NCBI GenBank assembly: GCA_032622095.1
Contig: CP136069.1
Coordinates: 66,177,319 to 66,241,318, forward strand
DNA from: Siphonodentalium dalli
Lineage: Eukaryota > Mollusca > Scaphopoda > Gadilida > Siphonodentaliidae
DNA length: 64,000 nt
Direction: 5' to 3'
Part shown: positions 45,740-57,436 of the stretch, one piece after another
Position numbering within the stretch: position 1 is the first letter of the stretch
How the letters are laid out: every line of letters starts with the position of its first letter
The notes under the pieces: generated by a model
Seen by the model: only the letters and a program-made list of their open reading frames with translations
The model's database searches: none
What the model was told of the DNA's origin: nothing
Program-made: the position numbers and the translations under genes

Positions 45740-48700
45740 TTACTTTACTTTAAACATATTTTAATGTATTTAGAAACAAAATATACATAGGGATCAGGGC
45801 ACAAGTTACAAAACTTACAAACTTGCCCCTCTCCTAATACAATCATGGAACATACATAAAAATACATAGCAGATATAGCAAACTGTTTATAAAGAAGAGT
45901 GCAGAGTGTGTGTGCTGCGGATGTCGGGTTTCCATCTGTATTCCAATCTCGGTTATGAAGAAAACGCTAGAACTCAGTGAGTTGAAAGATGAATAGCGAA
46001 ATTTACCATACATGGGTTTGTTCAAAACGCTCTGTTTTAGCTATAAAAGATTGAGTAATGCGGAAAAGAGTAGTGTTCTTTTGATTTGATATACCTTTTA
46101 CCCCATATAAGAAATGATTTGCTTCTAATGATTGAAAGCCATTAATACTTAAATTTCGGTAAAAGTCAATTCTATGATCTACAAATAAAGGGCAAACATG
46201 AAAATAGTGATTGGCGTCTTCAATGTCTAAGTTACAGGGGCATATAGGCGAATCTGATATGTGATTATCAAACATATCCGAACGGAGATCACTACACTGA
46301 TTCCGAATTTTACAGCGTATTGTATTAATTTTCCTTTTTCCTGTATAAAAATAAGAGGGTGGTTTTATTATTGGATCTATAATCCCTAAATTGGCTTTGA
46401 AATCGGAAATAGAGGTTGCATTGATTACATACACAGGTAATTTGTTCCATTCCAGAACAACAGATGGGAGAAATGACTGTTTAAAATGCTCAGTGTTAGC
46501 GAAATAGGAATAAAATTTATTTGGAAATCTAAGATTATAATCCGATCGTTCTCTGGAGCGTGCCGGTAGGAGATATGTCAGATACAAAGGGGCGTCTTCA
46601 TTGATAATTCTGTAAATTGCTTGCAAATGGCGATGTTGCCTACGCCTGTGTAGTGTCCGCCAACCTACCTCAAGCCATAACTTGTTAAGTGATACTGAAC
46701 GATTTAGGCCGGTTACGATTCTAGCGGCGTCTTTATGTATTCGGTCGAGTTTTTCCAATAAGTAATCGGGTGCTGAATCCCATACGACGTCAGCATAATC
46801 CAAAATAGGAAGGATATACGCATTGTAAATTTTTTCGAGTGTCTTTCTATCGAGATCGTTTTTAAATTTCCTCAATTGTGATAGTCTAGAGGCAGCTTTG
46901 TTTGCTGTGTATTCTATTTGTTTGTTCCATTTTAAGTTTGATTGAAATTCAAGGCCAAGGTGCTTATGCGATTCGTTAAATGAAATAGTTTCGTCCTGGA
47001 ATATTAAATCTGGGGAATTATCTTGAGGCACGAATGAGAAGGATATTGCCTTGGTTTTCTTGGGATTGAACGAAACTAACCAGTTGTCTGCCCATAGACT
47101 GACCCTTTTGAGGTCCTCGTTTAGTTCTGATTGTAGGATGTTAAGATTGAAGTGAGAAGCTGTGAGACATGTGTCATCAGCATACATTCTAACAGTTGAT
47201 GTGAGGTTATCTGGTATGTCATTAATGTATATTAAAAATAGGAAAGGCCCAAGGATTTATCCTTGGGGAACACCCGCTGTGATGGTTTCAAAATCAGAAT
47301 AAGTGTTATTGATTCGGACCCTTTGCTTCCTGTTAGTGAGATAGTCCTCCAGCCATTTAGAAAGCTACCCTGTTATCCCATACGCGGTAGTTTTGGCAAT
47401 CAACCCTCTGTGCCAGACTCTCTCGAAGGCTTTAGAGATATCACAAAATACTGAACAAGTGTATAAGCCTTTGTCGAGTGTCTGACACAGCTGGTGATAA
47501 AGATCAATCATTTGGAATGTAGTGCTGTGTTTCGGAACGAAACCCGACTGATTTTGAAATAGGAGTTTATTCTCATCGAAAAAGGACGAGATTCTCTTTA
47601 GAACTAACTTTTCAAGAATTTTACCCAGGCATGGTAGAAGGGAAATTGGTCGGTAATTAGCGCTATCTGCGGAATCTCCATTTTTAAAGATAGGAATCAC
47701 ATTGGCTTTCTTCCACTGTGATGGGAACTTTCCCGTTTGTAGAGATTTTTTAAAAATTAAGAAAAGAGGGTGGGCTATAGCGTTAGCCGTGCCGTGGAGC
47801 ATTTTTGGACTAACTCCGTCATAGCCATAGGCTTTGTTCGTTTTAAGTGATCTGATCGCAGATATGACATCATCGACTGAAAATTTAAGTTCTGATAATT
47901 CTTTATTGCATCGTGAACTGAAATCAGGTAGTTTGTGATCTTTCTGGTCAATCGTGGAATTTGAGAGGAATTTTGTATTCAGGCACTCGGCTTTTCCCAA
48001 ATCGTTTGAGACAAAAGATACACCATTGACTTTAATATGTCCATCCGTAGAATAAATAGGTGGTATTTTTGTTATCTTCTTTTTGTTCAAAAGAAAGTTG
48101 ATGAGATGCCAGAATTCACGGGGCGAAGAACTGTCATTTACCCTATCTTCGATATTGTTGTCAAATTTGGCTTTCGCATACTTTTTCATGTTGTTGACTT
48201 TGTTCCTCGATTTTTTGTATTTTGTCCAATTATTTTCAGTGCCAGACTTGATGGCGACCGATCGCAATCTATCTCGACGTCGAATCTCACGTCGGATGTC
48301 GCTATTTAACCAAATTTTGTCTTTCGATCTTATCGTAACTGTAGTTTGTGGTATAGTGATTCGCATTATTTCAAAGAATTTATCATAGAAAATTTGCACT
48401 ACCCTATCAATGTCGTTTTCAGGCTGGAGGAGATCGTCCCAATTTATATCATTTATTAAAATTTCCGCCTTTTGGAAGTCGCCGCGATTATAGTTCCATA
48501 TTTTCCTTTGGAAGGAAGGGGATGACAGTTGATCAAATGAGATGGTCGCATAAACACCTAAGTGGTCCGAAATTTCTAAGTCAAGGATGTCGGCATCCCT
48601 CACTTGAATGTCAGGGCTTATAATGATGGGGTCCAGAAGCGTCGCGGATGTAGCAGTGATTCTGGTCGGGGATGTAATCACATTTCTGAGTGAAAAATAG

Positions 48701-49680
48701 TCCGTGATATTTTTAAGTTCGGACGAGGGATCTAGATAATTTGAATTAAAATCCCCAAGTAGTATTACTTTATGGGAAATATCTAACGCTTCAAAAATGG
48801 ATTCCTCGAAGAGGGTCCAATAGTTTGGGGCACAGAAGTCCTCTGATCGGTATGATAGACATAAGAGAAATTTTGTAAGTTTACTGCGTATTTCAAACCA
48901 CATTACAGACGTGTCAAATTCGAGACTTTCGATGCGCTTGTATAATAAGTTATCGTCGAAGTATACACAAATACCACCACCATGACAATCCCGATCGGCT
49001 CGGACAGGAGGGGTGAATCCTTCAATAAGAATATTTTCAGATGGGTATGAGGGGTCCAGATGAGTTTCGGTAAAGCATAATATATCATAATCAGATATTA
49101 TGTGATTTATTTTGTGGATTTTATTCCGAATGCTTCTTATATTTTGTTGGAAAATGGTCAAAGTGTCGGGATGGTTTTCAGTTATTAATGTCTGGTCTAG
49201 TACAGGGCCCGGATTGACATGGACTGAACCTGAAATTATAAGAAGCGCTGTAATTAAAACCAGGATCAACGGTAGCCTAATACTTGATCCACGGAATGAT
49301 TTCAATATGAGAAAGCTGCATGTAACATGTTTTATTTTCTGCGACGGGGCTTTCTTCTTTGAATCAAAAATTCCCGTCACTATACGATGCTGCTCGGCAG
49401 AGATACCCATTTATGGGATGTTCATGACCGAAAAGCATCGTACCGTGACGGAACTGAAGTTAATTTGGAAGACAGATGAAAAGTAATCCACAGCTCGGTC
49501 AGGGTTATTTCTAAAAGTGTGTTGTGTATGATTCAAGAGATATTTCAAAACTAATGAGTGAAACTGATTTAGAAATAAGAGAGAAATATGAGAAAAACAT
49601 GGAGAAAACATGAGGAAAAGATGATATGAAACTATTGTACATTGTTGTGCATTTGATGGATCCATTTACATACATGTATA
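45740..49680 (-). mobile_element. Nearly full-length CR1-like non-LTR retrotransposon
   Basis: One long minus-strand coding region (46003-49410) is followed by ~260 bp of 3' UTR ending in TTTAAAGTAAAGTAATG. This is a TAAAG-type tail at about 45740, in keeping with the microsatellite tails of CR1-like elements. About 270 bp of leader lies 5' of the ORF. No target duplication is evident. It abuts the left end of the TIR element at 49702 with only ~20 bp between, so one may have inserted next to or into the edge of the other. Confidence 0.85.
46003..49410 (-). pseudogene. CR1-like endonuclease/reverse transcriptase, two in-frame stops
   Basis: 1,136 codons in a single frame, interrupted only by TAG at 47367-47365 (after AYGITG) and TAA at 47259-47257 (in GVPQG-stop-ILGP). 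Domains in order: a hydrophobic segment (about 46-60) leading to a 2A-like SGSVHVNPGP (60-69); an AP-type endonuclease with QQN (90), TETH (114-117), GDFN (219-222) and SDH (281-283); an RT with KTNKAYGYDG, NYRPISLLPCL, FCDISKAFERVWH (catalytic Asp 657) and YADD (743-746); thumb/connection with HLGLEF and PILDYADVVWD; and a C-terminal cluster CPCNLDIEDANHYFHVC (about 1057-1073). A TAA lies directly before the chosen ATG (49413-49411), and the frame upstream stays open to 49665. It reverse-transcribed its own RNA at nicked target DNA. The few lesions imply a young copy. Confidence 0.95.
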
Positions 49681-49701
49681 TACAGGCCTAATGGGGTTTG
49701 G

Positions 49702-50430
49702 TAATAGTGTAGTCGGAGAAGCGAAAAAAATAGTGAACCTAGAAGAAATTGGTAGAGAAGCGGTTTTTATGTCATTGGACGCGGGAATATCTCCCGAATA
49801 ATATATCCAAAATCCGCTAAAATCGGCTTTGAGCAATTTTTTCTACATCACTTTAAAATAGGGGTCCTCTTTCAAACATGTGTGCTGATTTTCTAATGAG
49901 CGATCATTGGCAAACATTGGGTACCAAGATGACATTGATATATTATTGCAACTGTGATATATATTACATCCAGTATGTATTTAACTTTGTAAATAAGTCA
50001 ATATTGGCCACAGTTTCCGCGAAATTTTAATTTTTTCAACGAAAATATTATTCAGTTTCGCAAAAATGTGTCGCATTTTCAAAAATATATCCGAGTAAAT
50101 TGTATATTGTTTGGAGATTTGTTCATCGAATGTGTCGCAAATGATATTTAAGTGCGCACAAGCATGTCCTGAATACGTCAATATGAAACGTGGATAATTT
50201 AATTAAACATAGAGTACAAATATCTGAAAAATATTAACCCTACCCCCAAAACATGAAATTTTAGGTAAAAAAAATGGAAAAAATAAAATACTTAAAACTA
50301 TAACACTACCTAATTATTGATTAACTATGGGGCATTCTTTTAAATCATTTTGGTAGCATGTTTATAGAAAATTAGTGGTTATTTTATGAATATAACAGAG
50401 AACACCCGTATAGTATATGTACATTGACCC
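49702..50430 (+). repeat. Left terminal inverted repeat of the 5.2-kb element
   Basis: Aligned to 54215-54937 reverse-complemented, with roughly three quarters identity by eye. Shared segments include AAATTGGTAGAGAAGCG, TATGTCATTG, CGCGGGAA, ATATCCAAAATCCGCT, CTACATCACTTT, ATTGATTAACTATG, CATGTTTATAGAAAA and GAATATAACAGAGAA/GAATATGACAGAGAA. Confidence 0.85.
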
Positions 50431-51011
50431 AATAAAAGGCGAGCAATTGTTAACTCGGCTGCTGAACTTGATATCAATATTTTCAGAACCGAGTTTGGGG
50501 CAGGTATGTGGTGGATATCTTATGAATATTCCAAAATCCACATAAATCCGACTGGGAAATAATGAACCTGAGAACTGTGCAAGGGGGCATATTTAACCCA
50601 TTTTGTTTTGATTCTCCCATGCAATCACAATGAATGGCTATTACGCATGGAGTTAGTAAAGAGCGTCAAATATGATCATGCGTCATATAGTACATTAATG
50701 CCACACCAAACAATGTAGCATTGTCACTTGTATGCAAATCAAACTCTCGCTCACATCGCATAGCTACTTCGCAGCACTTTCGATACACATGTATTAATAT
50801 TTCTATATTAAATTGGTTTGTCAAACTTCGTCTCCTGCTGAAACCCAACGGTGTCAACGTACGCTAGAGACAATTTGATTGTATTATCACTGGTGAGGTT
50901 ATCTTGGTGAGAGTGTTGTAATTAATTGTTTTATTAGAATCACATTTTCTATCATTTGAGTTTAATCATAGTTTATTTGAGTGTCATATTAATAGGTGTA
51001 TTATTATAGAC

Positions 51012-53968
51012 ATGTCTGAGGAATTGGCATCAGGGGACACTAGTCATTTATCGGCTGACTTATGTGTTATATGTAGTATTGGGTTTGATGAAGAGCAGTC
51101 AGTTGCTGTTTTGGAGAAAGGCATATTAACCCTCATTAGTTTCGGCGAGAAATGTGATCGGCTAGACCTCGTGCGTTACTTAAATAGTCACATTAGTGCA
51201 AGTCCTATTAGAAATGTGTTGGTACATAGAAAATGCAGACGTGATTTGACAGATTCTAAGAGAGTGTTGTGCAGTGCTAGTGGCAATGTTGAGATGTCAT
51301 CGACAAAAAAAAACCTCAGATCTAGCCTGTTACCTTTCAATTACAAAGATGACTGCTTGATGTGTGGACAACATGACCATTTCGATAAAAACAATCCTCT
51401 TAGAACACAAGTTCGAAGTGTCACCACACTTCCACTGCGCAACAAGTTATTAGAGTGTTGCGCGAAAAGGGGGGATTCGTTTATCTTTTTGTCCAAACAA
51501 AACATCATGGTTGTATTGATCTGGTTGCGGCTGAAGCTGTTTACCATGACAGTTGTCTCAATCGTTTCATGTTGAAAAAATATATCACAGTACCAACGGA
51601 TCGAAAGCCATAGTCCGGTCGGAAAATAGACTGTGAAATGCAGCAATGGTTTCAAATTGTTTGTGAGTGGATTGAGTCAGAATCTGGTGTCGAATTATAC
51701 ACTCTCTATGAACTTCATAGTAAGATGGTAGAATTCTCTGGTGGGTCCGAAGTATATTCCATAAAATGGCTAAAGGTGAAGTTACTTGAACACTATGTGA
51801 CCTACATAGTTTTTGCTGAGGTGGATGGTCGAATCAACGTTATTTGTTTCAGAAATATGGCCAATTTCATAATCAATGATAAGTGGTACGCCGAGAAAAA
51901 AATGACATTGAGGAAGAAGCCGAGAGGATAGTAATGGCAGCTGCCAATATGATCAGAGCTAAATTGAGTGAGATGGAGTACAGTGTACGTCCATACCCTA
52001 GCATGGATGATATTTCTGATGTTGAGCGAGGTAAACGCTTGATTACAGCCCATCTGCTAACTCTGTTGAAAGTTCTGGTTCCTTTAGAATAGAAGCAAAT
52101 CAGTATTGGTCAGTCTATTATTCAAGCAGCATGACCAAGATCAGTGGTATTACCGATTTTAATCGGCCTTGGTGTCGAGCTGGACCATATATTTGGGTAA
52201 AATTGGCTTGTAACGGAACTATCGCGATTAGGCTTCTCGATTAATTACTATGAAGTGCAGTCAGTAATCCAGGCCGAAGATGACGACAGTGTTCTTGCTT
52301 CATATTTCCCAGGGACGTTTACACAGTGGGTTGCAGATAACGTGGACCATAATATTGCAACACTAGATGGTCACGGGACATTTCATGGAATGGAAATAAT
52401 TGCTGTATGTACTCCACGCGATTATTCCCCACTACAACCAAGACAACAGTTAGTCATAAGACAACAAAGATCCAAGGTTGATGATATTGTGAAAGGCAAA
52501 GGAGTGCCTCATATTCACCAATACATGACTTGTCCCGAAAAGTGACTTTCAATAGTCACATACAAGCATCTGCTCCAACTACAGTTCGTACATACATTGC
52601 CCCACAGATATCAAATCAGATTTGCTCTTGCATTCAGGGCGGCTTTCAAGTAAGCGAGCACACCTATACCCAATTGATCGGGTCTATATGGAACATATAT
52701 TCTCCGAGTGCCCAAATGGCCCGTCCAATAAATCAGAAGTGTTTTTGCCTATCATTGATTTGAATCCGTCTGACGAGTCCTGTATTTATTCGACATTGCT
52801 TTTCATACAGAATCAGACTATCAAACAAAGCATTTCAACCCCATGCTTGACATTTGATCAGCCACTGTGGTTAAAGGCAGTAGAATGTCGTTTACCGACT
52901 CGGGGGGATTCAACGTCATGTTGTGCTGTCTTGGAAGTATTGGTTCCATGATGAAGGGATCTGGTTTGGAAGAGGCAATGGAAACAATCTATGGTCCTAA
53001 TGCAGTACAACATATGATGAGTCGAAAGGCAATCTCAACAACTATTCGTGGCCACATACTAGTAGAGGTAGCTCTTTATAACAAGTTAACACCGGCTGTC
53101 GTCGAATAACCCGATATAGTACTGCCTGACATATCGGATATATAATCAGCGGGCAAAATTGTCAACGCTGTAGATAACGAAACTGGTCTTCTGTCTGACA
53201 CTGACAACGTTTTGGAAACACTTGATCCACATGTTGGACAGATATCAAAACTGACAATATTAGACACCAGATGGGAAATAGGTAATTGTGGCGGCCGATG
53301 GCACTGATTTGTTAGTCCTGCTCGTGTACTATTGGAATGAAGACATGGCAGATATATACTTCCTTTCAAATGCAGGGAAGACAGTCACGGACGGTGTAGC
53401 TATCTGGAAAATCCAAGATATTGTGCAGAAGGACGACCAACATTTTTTTTATTCATACCTGGACTGGATGCGGCACAACATCAGCGACATACGGGCAAGG
53501 TAAAGCAAACATGCTAAAGAAAATAGAGTCGCCCGAAATACAACTGGCGAGTGTCATAAGCAACATACAGCTGACGAAAATCTCGTTGGGGATGTTGGTG
53601 TGAAATTGTTCAAGATGATTTATGCTGGCAAAAAGGATGACACTCGGAATGGTTTGAGGAAATTCTTGGAAATGATTTCCTTGGCCAGAGGATTATTGGA
53701 TCCGCAGAAATTACCACGGGCAGCATATTTCCATAGCCTATTAAAGAGTTCACATGCAGGTTATGATATGGGAATCTCTGTGGGACACACATATGGACCC
53801 AGCAGAGTGGGGGTGGAAAACCCAAGGGGACACAATTAGTTCCAGTCATGACAGACCTAGAAGCTGCACCTGATTCATTTCTAAAATTTGTCCGTTGCAA
53901 GTGCAGGCTAGTGCATGAGTAGGACTTCTTGTGGGAATAATTCATGTGCATGTAGAAAAAGTGGCTGA
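51012..53968 (+). pseudogene. Decayed uncharacterised protein of a multi-copy invertebrate family (candidate transposase)
   Basis: Collinear blocks are spread over three frames. An N-terminal Cys-rich part has LCVICSIGFDEE, VLVHRKCRRDLTD and DDCLMCGQ. Then come DLVAAEAVYHDSCLNRF, FRNMANFIINDKWY, an SIGQSIIQA segment, PRSVVLPILIGLGVELDH, LSRLGFSINYYEVQ, WVADNVDHNIATLDGHGTFH, GGFNVMLCCLGSIGSMMKGS, RGHILVEVAL, DGTDLLVLLVYY, FIHTWTGCGTTSATYGQGK, LDPQKLPRAAYFHSL and DPAEWGWKTQGD. The end is a Cys cluster around CKCR...CGNNSCACRK. From memory these blocks recur in many unannotated cnidarian, echinoderm and molluscan proteins; no function is established that I know of. At least eight frameshifts or stops (for example near 51490, TAG 51611, near 51897, TAG 52090, TGA 52129, TAA 52197) make it non-functional. 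It is the only gene inside the TIRs, so a role in mobilising the element is a reasonable inference. The Asp in ADNVDHN and in DGTDLLVLL could be catalytic, but this is speculative. Confidence 0.8.
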
Positions 53969-54214
53969 AAAAATTCGGAGGAAATTCTCATTGATGAAGG
54001 CGAGACTGAGAGCTGAAAGTGGAACACCAATATGACAAAACATTTCTTTCTTTAAATTTTGGTCCCTATTATGACACCCATCTTGGAGTATGAAGGTCAC
54101 GTTGTAACACATATGTATGTATGAACTGTTGTTATTTTTAGCAAAATACATCATATATTATTCTATGAGTAGTTATACCAGGTTCAATGGTCGAGTTGAT
54201 AATTTTTGCCTTAT

Positions 54215-54937
54215 CCGACTATATACATTGTATATATTATAATATCGGGGTTTCTCTGTCATATTCACAACATAAGCAATACTTTTCTATAAACATGTCA
54301 CTATAATGACTTAAAAGTATTACGCATACCTCATAGTTAATCAATAAATAGTTAGTGTTATATTTTAAGTTTTTTTTATATTTTCCATTTTTTTACTTGA
54401 AATTTCATGTTTTGGGGGTAGGGTTAATATTTTTCAGATATTCTTGCTCTATTATTAATTAAATTATACATGTTTCATACTTGTGTATTGAGGATATGCA
54501 TGTGCACATTTTAATACCATTTGCGATACATTCGATTATCCAATTTACAAAAAATATACAAATTACTCAGAGATAATTTTGAAAAAGAAAAAACATTTTT
54601 TGCTCAAGTGAATGATAATTTCGCGAAAAAAAAATAAAAATAGGGCCGAAATTTTTGTCAATATTGACTAATATATAATGGGTAATATAGACTGGAGGTA
54701 ATACTAATAACAATTATAGTTATCTGTCAATGTCATCTTGGTACCCATTGTTTTACAATTTATTGCTAATTTGAAAATCAACACAAAGGTGACAATATTT
54801 CAAAGTGATGTAGAAAATATTGCTCAAAGCGGATTTTGGATATGTTGTTCTGGAGATGTTCCCGCGTGCAATGACATAAAAATCGCTTCTCTACCAATTT
54901 ATTCTAGGTCCAACCCTTCTCCGACTATACTATAACA
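54215..54937 (-). repeat. Right terminal inverted repeat of the 5.2-kb element
   Basis: Partner of 49702-50430. The outermost CTTCTCCGACTATACTATA mirrors the left TAGTGTAGTCGGAGAAG. The divergence between arms shows that the element has not moved recently. Confidence 0.85.
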
Positions 54938-54941
54938 TTGG

Positions 54942-55844
54942 TAGATCATAATATGATCATACGTAAACGTAATTTGCGCCCGCTTGTTACCGGATGAATT
55001 TTTATCATTAGAAGGATTTGATGATAAACCCTAAAGGGACACAAGAAAATAATATATACAATGTATGTAATTCATCACATATAACGTAAATGTGGATGTT
55101 TAGCCTGCCCGTGTAATACTAGTCTTAGCTGTCTGGCCATCGACGCTGTCCTGTCTGGAATTTTGCGCGCCGATGTAGGTTGTGACGTCATGATGTATGT
55201 CTTGGTGTCATGACGCCTTTACTGGTTGTCCAAAAAGCAATTTAAAAGGACTCCGCGATCTTTCAATCTGAACTTATAGTTTCCGTTTGTCGGCCTTGAA
55301 CATTGATAATATTTCTTCAATCTTTTAGGCGGAAATGCCGTTAGAAAATGGAAGATCAAATCTAAACGGCCAGTAAGGCCCCTAGAATCCTCTTTCGGGG
55401 AAAATATTTTTAATAATTTTATAAAATATGTAAATAAAACTTTTTCATGCAATTTCAGTTTTTGTTAACCAGAGCTTTGGTTTAATTACATTAAAATTTT
55501 AAAATATCTCTGGCTTTAGGAGCATGACGTTCCTGCGTATGATGAAATATAGCTAACATTTACCGGAACAAAGTTTTTTATTTTGCCCTGGAGCATTTCG
55601 CCTAATTACACATTTCGAGGTGGTGTTAATCAATACAAAATGGCGGCCGTCACCAACAAAATAATTTGTTGAACTCAGCTGACCCTTGAGTTATGAATAA
55701 ATTATTCTATTTCAGGTGTGTTCAATCTATATTTAGATTGGGCTGAAAAAGTCGATTAGTATATCTCATATCCGCATACGTATACCCTAGGTCGCTTCGC
55801 TTCCGCGGCTTTGCCGCGGGAGAGCGGGCGCTATAATAAAACAC
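54942..55844. other. No gene recognised
   Basis: Mixed sequence with a GC-rich patch at 55788-55832 (CGCTTCGCTTCCGCGGCTTT). Short frames have no motif. Confidence 0.4.
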
Positions 55845-55981
55845 TTATTGCATTGTTTCGAGGTTGACATGAGGATTTATCAACCCTTGGAAGTTAATAT
55901 TCACCTTGGCCTGCAGCCTCGATGAATATTAACTTCCTCGGGTTGATAAATCCTCATGTCAACCTCAAAACAATGCAATAA
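55845..55981. repeat. Foldback hairpin, ~57-bp arms
   Basis: TTATTGCATTGTTTCGAGG, TTGACATGAGGATTTATC and AACCC at the left are mirrored at the right down to CAATGCAATAA. The inner part AAGTTAATATTC/GAATATTAACTT also pairs. Loop ~20 bases (TGGCCTGCAGCCTCG). A foldback MITE without coding sequence. Confidence 0.85.
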
Positions 55982-57429
55982 ATGTATAATCACACCGGTC
56001 ACCCGCGTATCACCAACACGGAGGAGTACCTATTGTCACGGAAATCCGGTCGTCTGGTCAATGTTTTGGTGTCAAGAAAATGTGAGTTTATTTATTTATA
56101 TGCATTTTATTTATAATTATTTCCGGTTTAATATTACGAAAATAAATCCATTCCAATATTCGTTGTGTGGATAATGTGATATGTCTGCTTTGTTGGAATA
56201 ATCTCGTTATGTTCAGTGACAGATACAACGAAAATGGAAATTACAGTATTAATCGCTCGTTTTTACTAATAACAACTGGCGCCGAACGGATCAAAATTAC
56301 CATAATATATTATATAATGTGTGCCCCACAAAACATGGTGTTAGCAGCTTCATCTGATGCATAATTCTCACCAAACAGCCTCTTCAAAAAACGTCGATTG
56401 TAAAAAAAATGTACCAACAACTCGGTGAGAAGTACCGGTTGTTGCGGTGAGCAATACGTTTTGAGTACCAACTGACTCGGTGTTAAAGTTTCCCAAAATT
56501 GGAATGTTTTCTTGAATTTAGGACACGGCGGACAGAATATAACCCTGGAATATAGCATGTCATACAACGGTCTATGAAATTTGATGGAACTGATGGGTTT
56601 TCAACTGATTTGGCACATCTGGCCAGGAATATATTTTATGCAAGTTAACGTTATTTTTCCATATTTTTTTCCAGAAATGAGATTGCAGATCATGTCCAGC
56701 GACTGTTCGAGTGTCACCGCTGGCGACTCTTTTTTTAACACATTGAGTGGCAGTCGAACACGCCATAATATACCATAAAAATGAAGAACTAGAGAACGTC
56801 AAATTGGCATTAGATCACACAACCGGACACAACGGATACCAGCGTATAACACACCCTGGATTATTACCATCTGAAATTTCACAAAGTAGTAGTGAAATGT
56901 TTGTGTCCGTGGACGACAGAATAACGCTGTGAGAATACCATCCAGCTACATTAAAGAAAAGAAAAATATCCGTATATAATGACCATAGCTATACCACCAC
57001 CAATACCGAAGACGACTCAGCAAATACCATCAACACCACAGTGATCAACAATAATGGCGATAACCAACAAGGCAACACCACCACCACCCACAACAACAAC
57101 ACCAGAGCCTCGGGATTCCAGAGAAATTCTCAGCTCGGATCCAGCATGTGTTATCACATCAACCACATCGAGTTGGAGCTTGTACATATACCACAAACTT
57201 TCAATCTTTGAGTTAATTTTCAACGTTACACCCATATGGTTGGCCATTTCAACTAATTGACATTTCAGTCCAAAACATATCTGATATATAGGGCTACAAA
57301 TAGACCAGTGTACAATTTCCAAGTTAAGTGGTGGCATGCAGGCATGACATTTCCAACTATTGGCCATTTTGGCAAACATTGGCGGGGTAGACACTCAAAT
57401 TCCTTAACCCATGTTCCACAATAAACAGT
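55982..57429. other. No gene recognised
   Basis: AT-rich with a CAACACCACCACC-type simple segment near 57025-57110. Frames at 56310-56567, 56747-56932 and 57017-57394 have no recognised motif. Confidence 0.4.
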
Positions 57430-57436
57430 TATCAAT

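Larger units (their letters stand above)
49702..54937. mobile_element. ~5.2-kb DNA transposon with ~0.7-kb terminal inverted repeats
   Basis: The DNA inward from 49702 (ending ...TAGTGTAGTCGGAGAAG at 49720) is matched in inverse orientation from 54937 (...CTTCTCCGACTATACTA). The inverted pair stays alignable for ~720 bp, with islands of exact identity: a 40-bp match 50221-50260 to 54401-54440, and a 20-bp match 49919-49938 to 54726-54745. TTGG at 49698-49701 and 54938-54941 is a possible 4-bp target duplication. The interior holds one plus-strand gene remnant (51012-53968) and nothing else. The exact termini are uncertain by a few bases. Confidence 0.85.

Noticed and set aside
48037-48388. 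Plus-strand frames of 90-101 codons
   Set aside because: Antisense shadows of the CR1-like polymerase on the minus strand.
51341-51655. Minus-strand 104-codon frame
   Set aside because: Antisense shadow of the uncharacterised-family pseudogene.
57017-57394. 125-codon minus-strand frame with Gly/Val-rich tract
   Set aside because: The tract derives from a CAACACCACCACC-type simple segment; no domain or splice signals.
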